Assembly (NCBI GenBank): GCA_949751835.1
Contig: CATKHK010000031.1
Coordinates: 310,001 to 374,000 of the forward strand
DNA from: Blepharisma japonicum
Lineage: Eukaryota; Ciliophora; Heterotrichea; Heterotrichida; Blepharismidae
Reading direction: 5' to 3'
Length of the DNA stretch: 64,000 nucleotides
In this document: positions 43,970 through 55,489 of the stretch, piece by piece
Numbering within the stretch: the stretch's first letter is position 1
Layout: every line of letters begins with the position of its first letter
Position numbers and translations under genes: made by a program
The notes under the pieces: generated by a model
What the model saw: the letters and a program-made list of their open reading frames with translations, nothing else
What the model was told of the DNA's origin: nothing
Databases searched by the model: none

Positions 43970-45880
43970 TTATTGTTGGGATCCTTGCTTATTAGCTAAA
44001 AAAATTCCAACAGTAAAAAACAGCAGGCAGATCACAATGTACCAGATATAAGAATCGGAGAAATCACCTATGAGATCATTTTTAAAAGCGCTGATGCTGC
44101 TTCTCTTAAAAATCATTGATTCTCTTTCGAAAGCTTCAACTTTCTCTTTTAGTTCTTGCTCGCCGATCCTTAAATTTTCTTCTCTTTCTATGATTTCGTC
44201 TTCTAATTTATTAAGGTTTTCGCTTCTTCTTTTATAGCCTTCAATGATGCTGGTATTTATTTCTTCTTTAGTCTGCAAAACTCTGTTAAGCTCATTATCT
44301 AAAGCTTGGTTTCTACTTTCCAGGACTCTTTTTGCAATTTCCAGTTCTTTAATATCCCTTTCCAGGCTATCAATTCTCATGGTATATTGGCTTATTTCTT
44401 GAGAAGATCTTCCATTCCTATAGATATCTTCTAAAGTCTTTTGGAGCTTAAGATTTTCTTCTCTGATATCCAAATGCATTGTTTTATGGTACTCAATATC
44501 TAAATTTTTATTTCTCAACTCTTCAAGTTCTTTAGCATTTTCCTTAAAAAGGTCTTCCTGCTTCTTTATTTGGGCTTCATATTGTTTTTTCAATGTTTCC
44601 AGCTCTCTTGATTTATTCACTGATTCTTGAACTTTGGCATTTAGCTGCTTTTGGAGTTCTAAATGCCGACTCTGCATATTTATATATGCTTCATGTTCCT
44701 GTTCATAATTTCGGCTTTCGTCAAGCTTTTTTTGTATATATATATCACTATCTTGTAATTTCTTTTCTAAAACATTTTTTTCAATAATAACCTGATCTAG
44801 TGTAAATTTAAGGGCTTCATATTCTTTATCTGCTTGAATTTTATTACTTTCCTGCTGTTCTATAGCTGCTCTTAGTTCTGAAACTTCTCGATTATTTTCT
44901 TCTTCTGCTTTCTGTTCTCCTTCTCCTTCTTCTTCTCCTTCTTCTCCAGTCCTTCCAGACCTAACTTTTACTTTTACTGGTCTCTTCTTCGGTGTAATTT
45001 TTGTCGATTTTTTGGGTGCTAGGTCTTCGTAATCTTCTTCAATCCATTCAGACTCTACAGCTCTAAAAACTTCTTCAAAATTATCTTGGCTTTTTCCAGC
45101 TTTTTCTAACTGGCTATTAAGAATTTGTGCGATCTGCATGGCTTTTTTCGATCTTATTTGAGTTTGCAGATGGTTTACTACATAAGTTGTATATAACTGG
45201 ATAACTGATTTCCTGTTCGGGCTGTCTTTAGTGTCATCCACATCATCAATAATGATTTCTACTATTTTTTTAGCTGAAGAATATTCATTAGCAGATTCAT
45301 AAGATGAAGGGACAGGAAGCGAATTTATAATTTGTTCTCTTGATAATGCAGTTGACCTTGGGGATTTTGTAACTTCTCTAGTGTCCATATAGTTTGCCGC
45401 TTTATCAGCCCTGCCACTAAACGAGACTGGGGCTTTCATTTTAGGTCTTTCTGAGTTTATTTTGGCTTCCACATATCTTTCTATATTTTCACTCCATTTC
45501 GAGAAAGGGATTCTATTGCCTCCACTTTTATAGGCCATACTGTCTAAATCTCTAATTAAATATTCATCATTTGCCAAGGCCAGTTTTTCTTCTTCAGTTG
45601 TTTTCATTACATAGCGGGATTCTAGTGCTTTTTGGTATAAATCAATGAAATTTCGGCTTAAACCAAGCTCCATTTGAGTTCTTTTCAAAATAAGTAGAAT
45701 TTCTTCGTCGGAGGAAGTTGGAGTTGTGGTGAGACTTCCTGGAGGAATTATAGGTTCTGTTGTAGAGAAATTACGCCGCTCAGTTCTGAGGAAGGGATTT
45801 TGAGTTGGCTCGGCGAATAAGTTTGCCCTTGGAGTTTGACTTGAGCCGAGATTAAACATAGTTCTTTCCCTTTCAGCCAT
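43970..45880 (-). CDS. Tail-anchored coiled-coil protein, unknown function
   Basis: 636 residues, no TGA. The first ~100 residues are disordered (Thr/Pro-rich). A helical region (~55-150) and an acidic/basic stretch (EEGEEEGEGE near 318) follow. A long coiled coil lies at ~335-600. The protein ends with one hydrophobic helix (YIWYIVICLLFFTVGIFLA) followed by a short polar tail, which is the layout of tail-anchored golgins or similar membrane tethers. No family-specific motif was recognised, so a tethering role is inference from architecture. It is the upstream neighbour of eIF3a (86 bp). Confidence 0.8.
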   Translation of the reverse strand: MAERERTMFNLGSSQTPRANLFAEPTQNPFLRTERRNFSTTEPIIPPGSLTTTPTSSDEEILLILKRTQMELGLSRNFIDLYQKALESRYVMKTTEEEKLALANDEYLIRDLDSMAYKSGGNRIPFSKWSENIERYVEAKINSERPKMKAPVSFSGRADKAANYMDTREVTKSPRSTALSREQIINSLPVPSSYESANEYSSAKKIVEIIIDDVDDTKDSPNRKSVIQLYTTYVVNHLQTQIRSKKAMQIAQILNSQLEKAGKSQDNFEEVFRAVESEWIEEDYEDLAPKKSTKITPKKRPVKVKVRSGRTGEEGEEEGEGEQKAEEENNREVSELRAAIEQQESNKIQADKEYEALKFTLDQVIIEKNVLEKKLQDSDIYIQKKLDESRNYEQEHEAYINMQSRHLELQKQLNAKVQESVNKSRELETLKKQYEAQIKKQEDLFKENAKELEELRNKNLDIEYHKTMHLDIREENLKLQKTLEDIYRNGRSSQEISQYTMRIDSLERDIKELEIAKRVLESRNQALDNELNRVLQTKEEINTSIIEGYKRRSENLNKLEDEIIEREENLRIGEQELKEKVEAFERESMIFKRSSISAFKNDLIGDFSDSYIWYIVICLLFFTVGIFLANKQGSQQ

Positions 45881-45967
45881 TTTTTATTGGGACATTTTAA
45901 CAGAATTAATAAATTATATAAAGATATTGATAATCAATTAATTTTCACAATAAATTAAGCAAAACTG

Positions 45968-48900
45968 CTACATTCCTTCATTAAGAATATCCATAATTCG
46001 CTGCAGCTTGCTAGAAGGAGCGCTTTCTAGTAGTGCTGACCCAAGTAGATCATAAACTTTTTTTACTAGCCTATTTGTTTCTTCTCTTACATCAGCTTTA
46101 GGCTCATCCATGCAGCGAAACATTAAAGGAACAATATGTTTTTGTATGAGCTGAGGCCGCCTTTCACTTACTTTAGGAATTGTTTCTATAATAAAATTCA
46201 ATAATGACGATTTTGATCGGTTATTTGCATTAGGAATTGCTGCAATAAAAGGAAGCAATAATGTATGATGATCTGCATATTTAAGAAGCGTTGAAACCAC
46301 TTCTTTAGCAATTTCTCTAATAGAGCTGTTAGCAGAGCCTAAACTTGGTAATAAAGAACCAATTATCATTCCTAAGTGTGGCTCCAAAGTATGGTTCAAT
46401 GATGGGATTATTTTTATCATAACGCCTAAAGCATGGATATTTACCTTTAAATTTGGGTCGCTAAGCCCTTTTGCTAAAATGCTAATTAGTGGTATCATTT
46501 TTTGTGATTTTTTAAAACTATTAGGATTTTCAGTCACCATTTCTCCAAGTTTTCCTACAGTTTCATGCCTCGTTTTTCATTCATTATCATTCATTTCATC
46601 CAACATTTTCACAATTTCGTCGTTTTCTTCAGGATTTGTATTAGGATCTGTTTCAAGCTCTTGCTTCCTAGGACTTGTCATGCGAAAATTGTCTGTCTGG
46701 TTGAGCGGCATTTTTATCTCAGACTTCATGTGCTTTTTTCTTAATGGGATAGTTTTTTCTTTTTGCTTGGTATTTTCTTTGACTTTTCTATATGTATTGT
46801 CTGTCAAAGAGTTTGCTAATAAGCGGTCATGCTCTTGGGCACTTGGGATTATACTGCTGAGAATGTTTAAAGCTTCTCTTGCTGAAGCTCTTACTTCTGG
46901 AGATGCGTCAGAAATATAAGTCCCTAATAATTGGATTATTTTTTCCACTTCTCGCAGCCTTATAATAGAAGCTCTTAGCCTTTCAAAAATTTTCCCAAAA
47001 CAAAACGCTGTTTTTGCTTTTACTAAAGAGTTTCTGGCAGACTGAGTATTATTAAGTAAAGCAGAAGCAAGCTTATTTTCATTCAAATTCATGCACATAG
47101 AAACTAATGTTTGGTCAGTCTGCTCTTGAATAAAGCTGCTTGTATCAACAACTTTTTTCATTATAATTTTCACGAAATCTGGGATTTCTCCATCCAAATT
47201 TCTTCCAATATGCTCAGCCATTTCTCCTAATACAATAATAGCGTTTTTGCATAGCGCAGACCTTAAAGATTCAGCCCACTTTACTACATCTAAAAATAGA
47301 TTATGCAAGGTAACTTGGCTTAAAAATACTCCAGGGTGGTGTTTTAATAGTCTTCTTAATATATTAATGGTCTCGAAACATTCATTTCAGTCATCTGATC
47401 TCCCACTCAATACACATCTTTTTAAAGCATCTTCTGGGTCATCTAGCGGCTCTAATTCGTTTGGTTTTAAATATATTACATCACTATTAGAAAACTCGCT
47501 TTTTAATGTGCTGGAAAAGTTTTCTGAGCTTGGGTAAGTTTTTTGGTTAATTATAGATTCAGTTTTTTGGCTTGTTAAGTCTGCACTATTTAATTTCGTT
47601 ATAAGTGTTGGCGAGGACTGGGTCCCTTCAAAAGAATTTTCATTTTCTTCAGAAATCCCTCTTCTATGCAATGGACCCATTGCTTTTATTGGTGACTCTT
47701 TTGTCATATACCTGCTCGCATAATTCAATTTTATAGGTCCTGTAGGTGGCTTTTCAAACTCAGTCCTTAAATTGACAGCTTTTTTTTTATCTAAAATAAA
47801 TCCTTTTCTTAATAGGTTTCCTTCATTTTTAACTCTTGGCAAAGTTTCGTCTCCAGACTCAGAAGACATGCGAATTCTTGAATATTTTAATTGGTTGGCG
47901 GATACAGAAAAAATATTGGGGTTTGTGACGTCAGGAGACTCCTTTCTAGGGGTTGGGTCCATGCTTCCACCAATTACAGTAGTTCTGCTAAAATCAGTTG
48001 TAGTTAAATAAGGACTGGATATTAATGGAGCAGAGCTAGGGATTGTTTTTGGGAATTCTACATAGTTGTCTTTTAGGCTTGGCAGAAATTTGCAACGGAA
48101 CCTTTTTTGGAGGGACTCAAGAGCTACGTTGTCAACAATCGGGGTAAGTTCCTCATTTACAGCATCAACGCCAAGTTTTTGAGCTAAAAGTGCTAAAGCT
48201 TCAGTTGTGACGAAGCGTATTTTAGTTTTTGGGTCATCAAGAAGTTTTGCTAGAGGGCCAATTAAAGTAGAAAAATTAAATTCATAGTCTTCTTTAGCTA
48301 AAAGGATTGCTGCAATCATTACAATGATCGTTTCTTCACGGACATGCCAATTATTACTCGACAATGATTCTATTAAATGAGGAAATAACACCCTCGGCTT
48401 CATTTCTTGTAAAAGAGCTTGGAATACTTTAAATGCAGCTTGCCTAATAGCGATTTTATTATCTCCTAATTTTTTTATACACCCAGGGACTATTTGAGAA
48501 ATATTTGCTTGCTGAGAAATTCCTGGAATTGACACTATTGTATAAACAATCGCCAAGGTTGACAGCATTACTTTAAAGTTTGTATCATCCAGAAGCTTAT
48601 TTAAAAATCTAATAAAAACAGCCATAAATGGGTAGGCGTCAGTGTAATTTTCCATCCTTTCTACAAGATTTTCCAGCTCTTCTATAGCATTTACTCTCGC
48701 TCGTCAGTTGCTTATATCTTCAAGCTGCACCATAAGGTTTGGAGGAATAAACCCAAAAACGAGCCCATTTTTAGAGGATTCTTTAAATAAATCTGAAGAG
48801 TTACCTTGGGACATTGCGTTAGCTATAGCTCCTATAGATGCGCTTTGGAATGCAAATGCACTTGTCCTTTTGTCAGGTTTTTCCAAAAATGATTTTATAG

Positions 48901-49618
48901 GCGAAAAAATTTCTTTCTGCAAATTATTTCTTAGCAGAGAATTTCCTTTAATTTCCTCACAACTTTCATTATAAATTTGTTGGTAACTTGGCGTGATTTT
49001 TGAAAAAATCGCATTAAAATCAAAAGCTAGATCTTTTAACCCTAAAGCGACTTCTTTGGCTGACTGAGATACCAATCCTGAGGTATCTTTGATCATAGTA
49101 ATGATTCTTTCGAATATTTTTTTCATTTCAGGGATATTAGCTGTATAGCTTAGGTCTAATTTTATGATAGGAATTACTATTTGTAACGTTTGGTGTTTTA
49201 AGCGTCATTCTTCACTTTGAAGACCGTATTTTAAGATATAGCTCATGGCAGTTTCCATATTTCGCGTTGTACGGACATATGCGCTAATTACATTTAAAGA
49301 ACTTTTTGCAATCCCTGGCCTTTGATCTTGAAGGAGTTGCACAAGATTTGGCATTAATACAATAAAATTGCTTTCAAGGTCTGGGCCGAAATTCTATATA
49401 AAAAATACTGGGATCAAGTCTTGGAGCAATTGAAGAACCTGTGAAAGAATTTCTCAATCATGGTCTTCTAATCGATCTCTTAGAACTGTAAAAAATCGAG
49501 ATGGATTAGGAACTAATAAAGAGCTGTTTTCTTTTCGAAATTCTATCAGTAGTTGTTCAAGGGCATTTTTCCTTGTTACGATGTTTTCGCTGGCAATGCT
49601 TTCTACTATACTTTCCAT
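45968..49618 (-). CDS. TOG-array protein, TOGARAM/crescerin-like
   Basis: 1211 residues after one 15-nt intron and several TGA=Trp. Residues ~1-480 are HEAT/TOG repeats (EEWRLKHQTLQIVIPII; NWHVREETIIVMIAAI; RQAAFKVFQAL). Residues ~490-730 are a Ser/Pro/Thr linker. A C-terminal TOG array lies at ~740-1210 (KWAESLRSALCKNAIIVLGEMAEHIG; EVRASAREALNIL; FRCMDEPKADVREETNRLV). TOG-linker-TOG with the EPxxxVREE C-terminal element fits TOGARAM1/crescerin, which regulates axonemal microtubules in cilia; CLASP is the nearest alternative. The ciliary assignment comes from family knowledge, not from this sequence. Confidence 0.8.
49394..49408 (-). other. 15-nt intron in TOG-array gene
   Basis: Minus strand gtattttttatatag, phase 0. 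Removal joins LLQDLIP to NFGPDLESNF. Confidence 0.9.
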
Positions 49619-50211
49619 TCTTATTTTATAGTTAATGGATTACTTTAAAGATCTTATAAAGAATTTCACTTTTTTCCATATGTTCTTTGTAAAATTCCAA
49701 ATTATTTATTGAATTTTAGTTGAAATTTAAATCTTTAATGAAAATTTTATTGAATTTTTCTGCTTCAAACTGTTTGATATAAGCATTAAAATTTAAAAAG
49801 TTGCATAAATCTTAGATATTTTTTGCTAGCTAACCATAAGGGAGTTAAAAACAAAAAATTGTTTGAGTAAAATATTCAATAAATCAGCGAAATAGCAATA
49901 TTTAAATTAAAAATATTTATATTTCGTTAAAAACACACAAAATATTGTATAAATTAGTATAATAAACTCAGAATAATAAATTTATAACAAATAACTATAT
50001 TCATATCTAAATCTTTTATTTATCAACAAATTTAGGCACTTTATGGATTATTTTTACCTTATTTAAAAATGAAAGCTGGCAATTTCTTGAAAAAATTATT
50101 ATGGAATATAAAATTATTATATAATTAAAACTAATTGACTTAAATTTAATTCTTCCAGTGGATAAAAATTAAATGATTATTATAAGAACCATAAGAAATA
50201 TTAAGATTACA
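49619..50211. other. AT-rich intergenic region
   Basis: About 590 bp, extremely AT-rich with long A/T runs. No gene or RNA recognised. It holds the 5' region of the TOG-array gene and the 3' end of the kinase-like gene at 50212. Confidence 0.6.
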
Positions 50212-51837
50212 CTAAAAGCTCACTTTTCTATAATGATTTTTGGGAGAATTATGAACAGCAATAGGGACTGTTGGAGGAATGTCTGTATCTTCTTCTTCCT
50301 CCTCTTCATGGATAGAATGATTATTGCTATTCCCTGAGCTATAACTTGCTGAGTCTCCTCCGTGTGAAGATTCTCTTTCAATGTCCTCTACACTTTCATC
50401 AATCCCACATACGGAGTCTCCAGTTTCCATTTCCTTTATTTCTGGCAGCTGTCTATTATGGGTAAAGTCAAAAACTTCGCTTCCTGACACAATTGAGCCA
50501 ATTTCTGGACCTTCGCTACCAGTTTCTTCCGATTTATTTTCTTTTTTTTCATTATCATTTTCAAATACAGCAAGAGAGCTTTCCCCATCCCTGAAAAACC
50601 TTTTAAAAAGTTCACCTTTATTTACCTTTGTTTTGATCATTTCATGGGCAAGCTTACTTGATCATATATTTCTTGCCACAAAATTAAATTCTTCATGGAC
50701 TAAAACTGTTTGTTTTCTTTCTATGTCATAGATGCTAGTTCCATTATAAACTTGTCGTAAGCATCTTACTATAGTGGCATGGCAGAGTCCTAAAGATCTA
50801 TCCAAGTTGCTGGTGTCAACTTTTGGGATTAAGCATTCGTCAGCTTTTAAGATAAATCGTTTTTGAATTTCTCTTATATTAGGATAGCTGGCTACATATT
50901 TATTGAGCTTAGGATCAAGTGTCATACATTTACTTCTAACTGCAAATCTTTCTTTGTGCTTTTTGCTATTTTTTATCATGATAATAAAAGGGATGCAGGA
51001 GTTGTATTTTTTCATCAGTTTTTTGATAGCGCCGACATGGAGGTGAACACCTTCAATTACAATGCTTTCTCCTCGGTGATGATAGTCTTCTATCACATTG
51101 TCTAGATATTCTATCACTTTATCAGATTGCTCTAAGTAGCCTTGAATGCAGGCTTGTTTAGGTGTGAGGCCTTCAGTTTTGATTAAAGTTCCAGCTTCAT
51201 AGGTAGAGCAAAATAAAATCGGATCTTGATCTCTATGCAAGACATTCCTCAATATATGTCTAATTGAATCTGTTGAGAGCATACTTGAAATACCTAGCCT
51301 ACTTGCTAAGAGAGACGATAGAGTACTTTTACCAGTCCCTGAAGCTCCACCCAACAGCACAATGACAGGTCGACGCTTAGATACAACTTCACATGCAATT
51401 CTAAAATCAATTATATGCTGCTCACCTATGTATTCTTGAGAAGATAACGCTTCTTTTGCAAACCTTTCGAAGGCTGAATTAGATAAAGTCAACGCAGGAA
51501 TTATTTGATAAATTTCTCCTTCACGTATACGTGTTTTTGATTTAATATGAGTAGAAATGAGACTAAAAATTTGATCAGTGATCTTATAGGCATCATGAAT
51601 TTTCACCCCCATAAATTTGCAAGCGTCTCTAAGCTGCTGACGATTGTATTTGAATGTGTGTTTTAGAGAAGGAGGGTAACTTAGATAGCACTCAGAATGG
51701 TTTTCGCAAAGCGAAAGCTGAAGATCGTTCGTCAATTGACTGAAGATATTATCTTCAAGTACATAGACAGATTCAATAAAAAAATTGTTTTGTTGGCATC
51801 TTTCGTCTCCACATACTGAGCAGGAAATCCGATTCAT
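50212..51837 (-). CDS. 2-phosphoglycerate kinase / LPA1-like P-loop protein
   Basis: 541 residues, one TGA=Trp (ARNI-W-SSK). A Cys-rich N-terminus (CSVCGDERC) precedes an ATP-cone-like region (~60-150). A P-loop kinase domain starts VIVLLGGASGTGKSTLSSLLASRLG (Walker A GASGTGKST near 165), then STDSIRHILR, YEAGTLIKTEGL, QSDKVIEYLDNVIEDYHHRGESIVIEGVH. These are the hallmarks of archaeal 2-phosphoglycerate kinase and its plant homologue LPA1, involved in inositol phosphate/phytate metabolism. Residues ~400-541 are an acidic Ser/Glu-rich tail. The real substrate in a ciliate is unknown. Confidence 0.8.
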
Positions 51838-52421
51838 ATTTTGATGACCTTATTAAATATATGGATTATTTGGGTTATTTGATACTCGTGGAAAGGATAA
51901 AAAGGTAGGGCGATAGATAATGGCTAAGATGTGGGTTTTTGTGTTTAATAATATTAGGTGAGAAATGAATTAAAAGTTTAATATTTGTAGTGGAAGTGGG
52001 GATTGTGATATATTTTAAGATTTTGATAAATGAGAGGGAGGTAGGAGAAAAAGCTGTCAGAGTAGAGGATTTTCGTTGCAGGTTGAAGAAAATATTATGA
52101 TTAATGCAAAATAAGCTGAAATTTTTGGTAGCTTTTTTCAGCATTAGTGTATTGATTTCAAATATAGTAAAGCTTGAATAGTATATGAATAATTTTATCT
52201 TTAGCAAGTTAATCTGTTTTTTTTAGCATAATCATTTCGTTTCCCAGATAGTAATTAATCATAGTTAAAGATATTTTAGAAAAAATTATTGGAGATATGG
52301 CAAAGAGGTAGCTTAGGATGCTAACTTTATAAAATAAAAAGCTTAAGTCATTTAAAACCTATAATTCCATAAAGTGCAAACACAGTGACATTTATGCTTT
52401 CAATATTTAAATTTGAATAAA
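51838..52421. other. Intergenic region with a purine-rich plus strand
   Basis: 584 bp between two divergent genes. From about 51880 to 52080 the plus strand is markedly G-over-C (for example ggtagggcg, tgagagggaggtagg), unlike the surrounding AT-rich spacers. The 110-codon minus-strand open stretch here (51875-52207) has poor protein character and is probably a by-product of that skew. Confidence 0.5.
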
Positions 52422-53174
52422 ATGGAAACACTTGATAGGAATCAATCCTTCGAAATTTCTCCTCTTCGAGAACCCCACTATTCAAAGCTATTATCAATGA
52501 AATCGTCATATAAAAATTTTATTGTTGATAAAAAGCGCAAATTATCTCGAAATTCATCAATTGACATTGAAAATGTGTCCAACAAAGAAAACGAAATAAC
52601 TAAAGAAGAATCAGCGTCTCAATTTGGATTTTCTTTAGACAATATTTTACCTACTCCAAATACAGAAAGTCTTAAGCCGAATAGTATTGGCAGAATCCTT
52701 TCTTACAACAAAAATCAAAAATTTGTATCTTTAAGCTCCATTATTCCAGCACAAAACAAAGAAATTTCACATAGTAATAAAATTTTTGACAGAAATTTAA
52801 TCCGATCTTTACAGGATTTTGAAAATCAAGAAATGCATTCAAGAAATGCAAGTTTTTCTGATGAAAACTCTTATATAAATGAAAATATAAATCCTAATAT
52901 TTTTGAACTTGGACACTATGAAACTAAAACATCTACCGACTCTTATATACAAAATTTAGATATTTTAGGGGTATCTCCTTGTGCCTGCTTTTGCAGAACC
53001 TGTGAAGTTTTAGTTAATTCAGAAATTTCTTTAAAAGAGGAAAGAGGAATTAAAGGACTTTTTTTGAATTTTTTATATAAAACTATGGGTTGTTGTTCGA
53101 ACCCGATATGAATACAAAAGAAATTGGTGCACCGTTGCGAAGTTTGCAAGTCAATACTGGGGTACGTATCTTAA
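52422..53174 (+). CDS. LITAF-like zinc-binding membrane protein
   Basis: 250 residues, one TGA=Trp near the end. The first ~175 residues are polar and disordered. The C-terminal ~65 residues show the LITAF layout: CxxC-type knuckle (CACFCRTCEVLV), a hydrophobic stretch (GIKGLFLNFLYKTMGCC) and a second knuckle HRCEVCKSILGYV. LITAF domains bind zinc and insert a short amphipathic/hydrophobic segment in endosomal membranes. The start is ATG at 52422 (METLDRNQSF). The domain is divergent, so the call is moderate. Confidence 0.65.
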
Positions 53175-53626
53175 TATAAAAATTAGATTATTTAAGCAAA
53201 ATAGCATTTCAAGGCCTTCTGATTTTCTGAGATAAATTATATCAATAAATAGTTTATTATTTTTTAATATAATTCATAGAAGTAAATTGTGCTTTTAGCA
53301 AGGTATACCCAAATTCTATGGTTTACTCCAAGTGCAAAGGGCGCTCAATTTAATGAACAAATGAAGGTCCTAAACCTTCATATAAGTTTACCTTGAAGCC
53401 CGTCTTTTATAATAAATTCATTATATTTCTGAGGAAAGTAACAATTTTTAATTATTTAAAATAAACAATCATAATGATAGGCATTAAAAGGCTGACAGGA
53501 TTTTTAATTCTCTATATATTTATAGAAATTTATTCGAAGGCTCACTATATTATTCTAACTATGTAAGTAAACTAAACTGCATAACATGCATAAGTTGTAT
53601 TTGATAATCAGGGTAATATTCTCACC
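53175..53626. other. Intergenic region without recognised gene
   Basis: About 450 bp of AT-rich DNA between two plus-strand genes. I see no open frame or RNA of note. Confidence 0.6.
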
Positions 53627-54613
53627 ATGGAGAGGCGAAGAAGCCTTAATAAAAAGCTGCTTTACAAAAAAACGTCAATAAGCAGGCCAGAAATAACTAC
53701 AAGTTTGTCTCCTTTAAAAAGAACTGCGCTCTCTGCAATTAGTTCAACGAATAATTTGCTATTAAAAGATAAATTTGATGCAAATAAAGAATTTCGATCC
53801 ACACCAAGTGGGCTGGTAACTTCAACTTTTTTTACAAACAAATGACACGAAGTCTTCAAAATTTTAGATCCGTCAGGAACTTCAGCTAAACCATTTGTAG
53901 AGCTGACTAGTAACCCTTCGGAAAAATACTACAAATCTTATGATCCCTCAATTGTGAAAAATCCAGTTATTGAAAAAAAATCGTATATCTGCAACTCTCG
54001 AGATAATTTGCAGCGATCTCCACGTAAGCTCCCACCGATAAAGCTAGGCGATGGTCTATCTTTTGTGCATAAAATCAAAAACTCAGATGTGGACGCTTTG
54101 GATAAATTTATTAAACATCGATCAAGCGTATCCCAATTTAAGCCGATTTCACCTGGTAAATTGATCAGAAAAAATACCAATTCGAACTTAGATTTATTTA
54201 AATTTTCATTCCTAAATGAACAAAAATCAAGCAAGCCTCTACAAAATGGCCTCTCTACCAATTTACTTTCTGATATTTCTGAAGAAACAGGTGCAACAAC
54301 AGAAAAACTACAAGCGCAAACTACCACTAATAAAGAAACTAAGGAATTCCGATTCCATAAAGAAAAAATAAGTCGAAAAAGGTTAGAAAGATCATCAGAA
54401 AGTAGAATTGAGAGAAATTTAGAACCAAAAAATGATATATCAGCAAATGAATCAAAGAAAAAAACGAAGATCCCTCCAATAGCTTTTAAAAAAAGTAAAT
54501 TTAAAGAGGAAAAACAAGTAAATCTTAGTAAGCGATCTGGCTTGGGAGGCTGGGGTGAAGATGTAGCAACTGATTGCATGGAATTATCATATATTATAGA
54601 AAATCGATATTAA
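53627..54613 (+). CDS. Unknown basic Ser/Lys-rich protein
   Basis: 328 residues with one TGA=Trp (TNK-W-HEVFK). The N-terminus is strongly basic (MERRRSLNKKLLYKK). Low-complexity with many SP/TP and RS motifs; a basic run near 280-295 (ESKKKTKIPPIAFKK) and a short conserved-looking end (SGLGGWGEDVATDCMELSYI). No family recognised. Convergent with the RING gene (30 bp). Confidence 0.7.
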
Positions 54614-54643
54614 GTAACAATATTTTTATTATTCAATATAGCA

Positions 54644-55135
54644 TTAAGAAGTGGGTATCACAAATCTACATACTGGACAGCTATTTCGTCTTTTAAGTCA
54701 ATTTACTACACAGTCTTTATGGAAGATATGATTACAAGGAAGCTTCAAAAGGTCTGATTGCTTAGTAAAATTATCCTTGCATACAGGGCAATCTAAGCAA
54801 TCTTCAGAAAGTTCTTCAAATGTCAATACTTTGCATCTAGAAATTGCAACTTCATTTGCAGGCGAAGGACCAAAATTGGCACCAAACATAGACATCAAGC
54901 CTTGGATGTTTGGAGGAAGCAACTGGAATCCAACTACCATAAAATTCATCCTTGGATCTACAGGCCTGTTTTGTTGACGATTCATTTCTGGGACAAACTG
55001 CTGAGGATGAGGCTCATTTGGGTCAATTTCTTCTATATATTCACTTTGACAGTATATGCAATTTATCATTTCACTGGCGTTTTGGAATTCATGAAGACAA
55101 GAGTGGCACCAATATCTGAAATAAGATGATATCAT
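54644..55135 (-). CDS. RING-H2 E3 ubiquitin ligase, RNF115/126-like
   Basis: 163 residues, one TGA=Trp. An N-terminal zinc ribbon (YWCHSCLHEF...MINCIYCQSEYIEEI) resembles the BCA2/RNF126 zinc finger. The C-terminal RING-H2 is CPVCKDNF...[26 protein letters not shown], where the TGA gives the conserved Trp before the last Cys pair. The middle is Pro/Asn/Gln-rich. RNF126-type ligases ubiquitinate cytosolic quality-control clients; substrates here unknown. Short but complete. Confidence 0.85.
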
Positions 55136-55489
55136 ATTTGAATAATATTAAAATGGACGTGGAAATTCATGGGCAAATAAAAAAGTTTATAATTAAAGCT
55201 GACTTTTAAACAAAAAAATAAAATTTAAATTTAATTTGGATAAATCTTAAGAGACTTAATATGATTACTTGGCTGTTTCTTAAAAGAAGTATTCCTAAAA
55301 TGTTTAATAAATTTATAAATAAATATGTGCAGCATTAGAGTCACTCTTTCTGCTCAACACCAGTAGATACATACCCTCAAAAATCTTATGCTTTTATAAT
55401 ATAGGCATTCTTATTATTGATTCCCCACTCTTGAAATTCAAATAATTCAAGATTTTTTGAGACCCCCTCACAATTCATTATAAACATTA
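55136..55489. other. Intergenic region
   Basis: About 350 bp between the RING gene and the Arg/Asn/Gly-rich gene, which are divergent. A short open stretch from an ATG near 55338 ends in TAG and gives no convincing extension by a 15-nt intron, so no gene is called. Confidence 0.5.

Noticed and set aside
51875-52207. 110-codon minus-strand open frame
   Set aside because: Product is Ile/Phe/Ser/Thr/Lys-rich without domain character and arises from strand composition skew.
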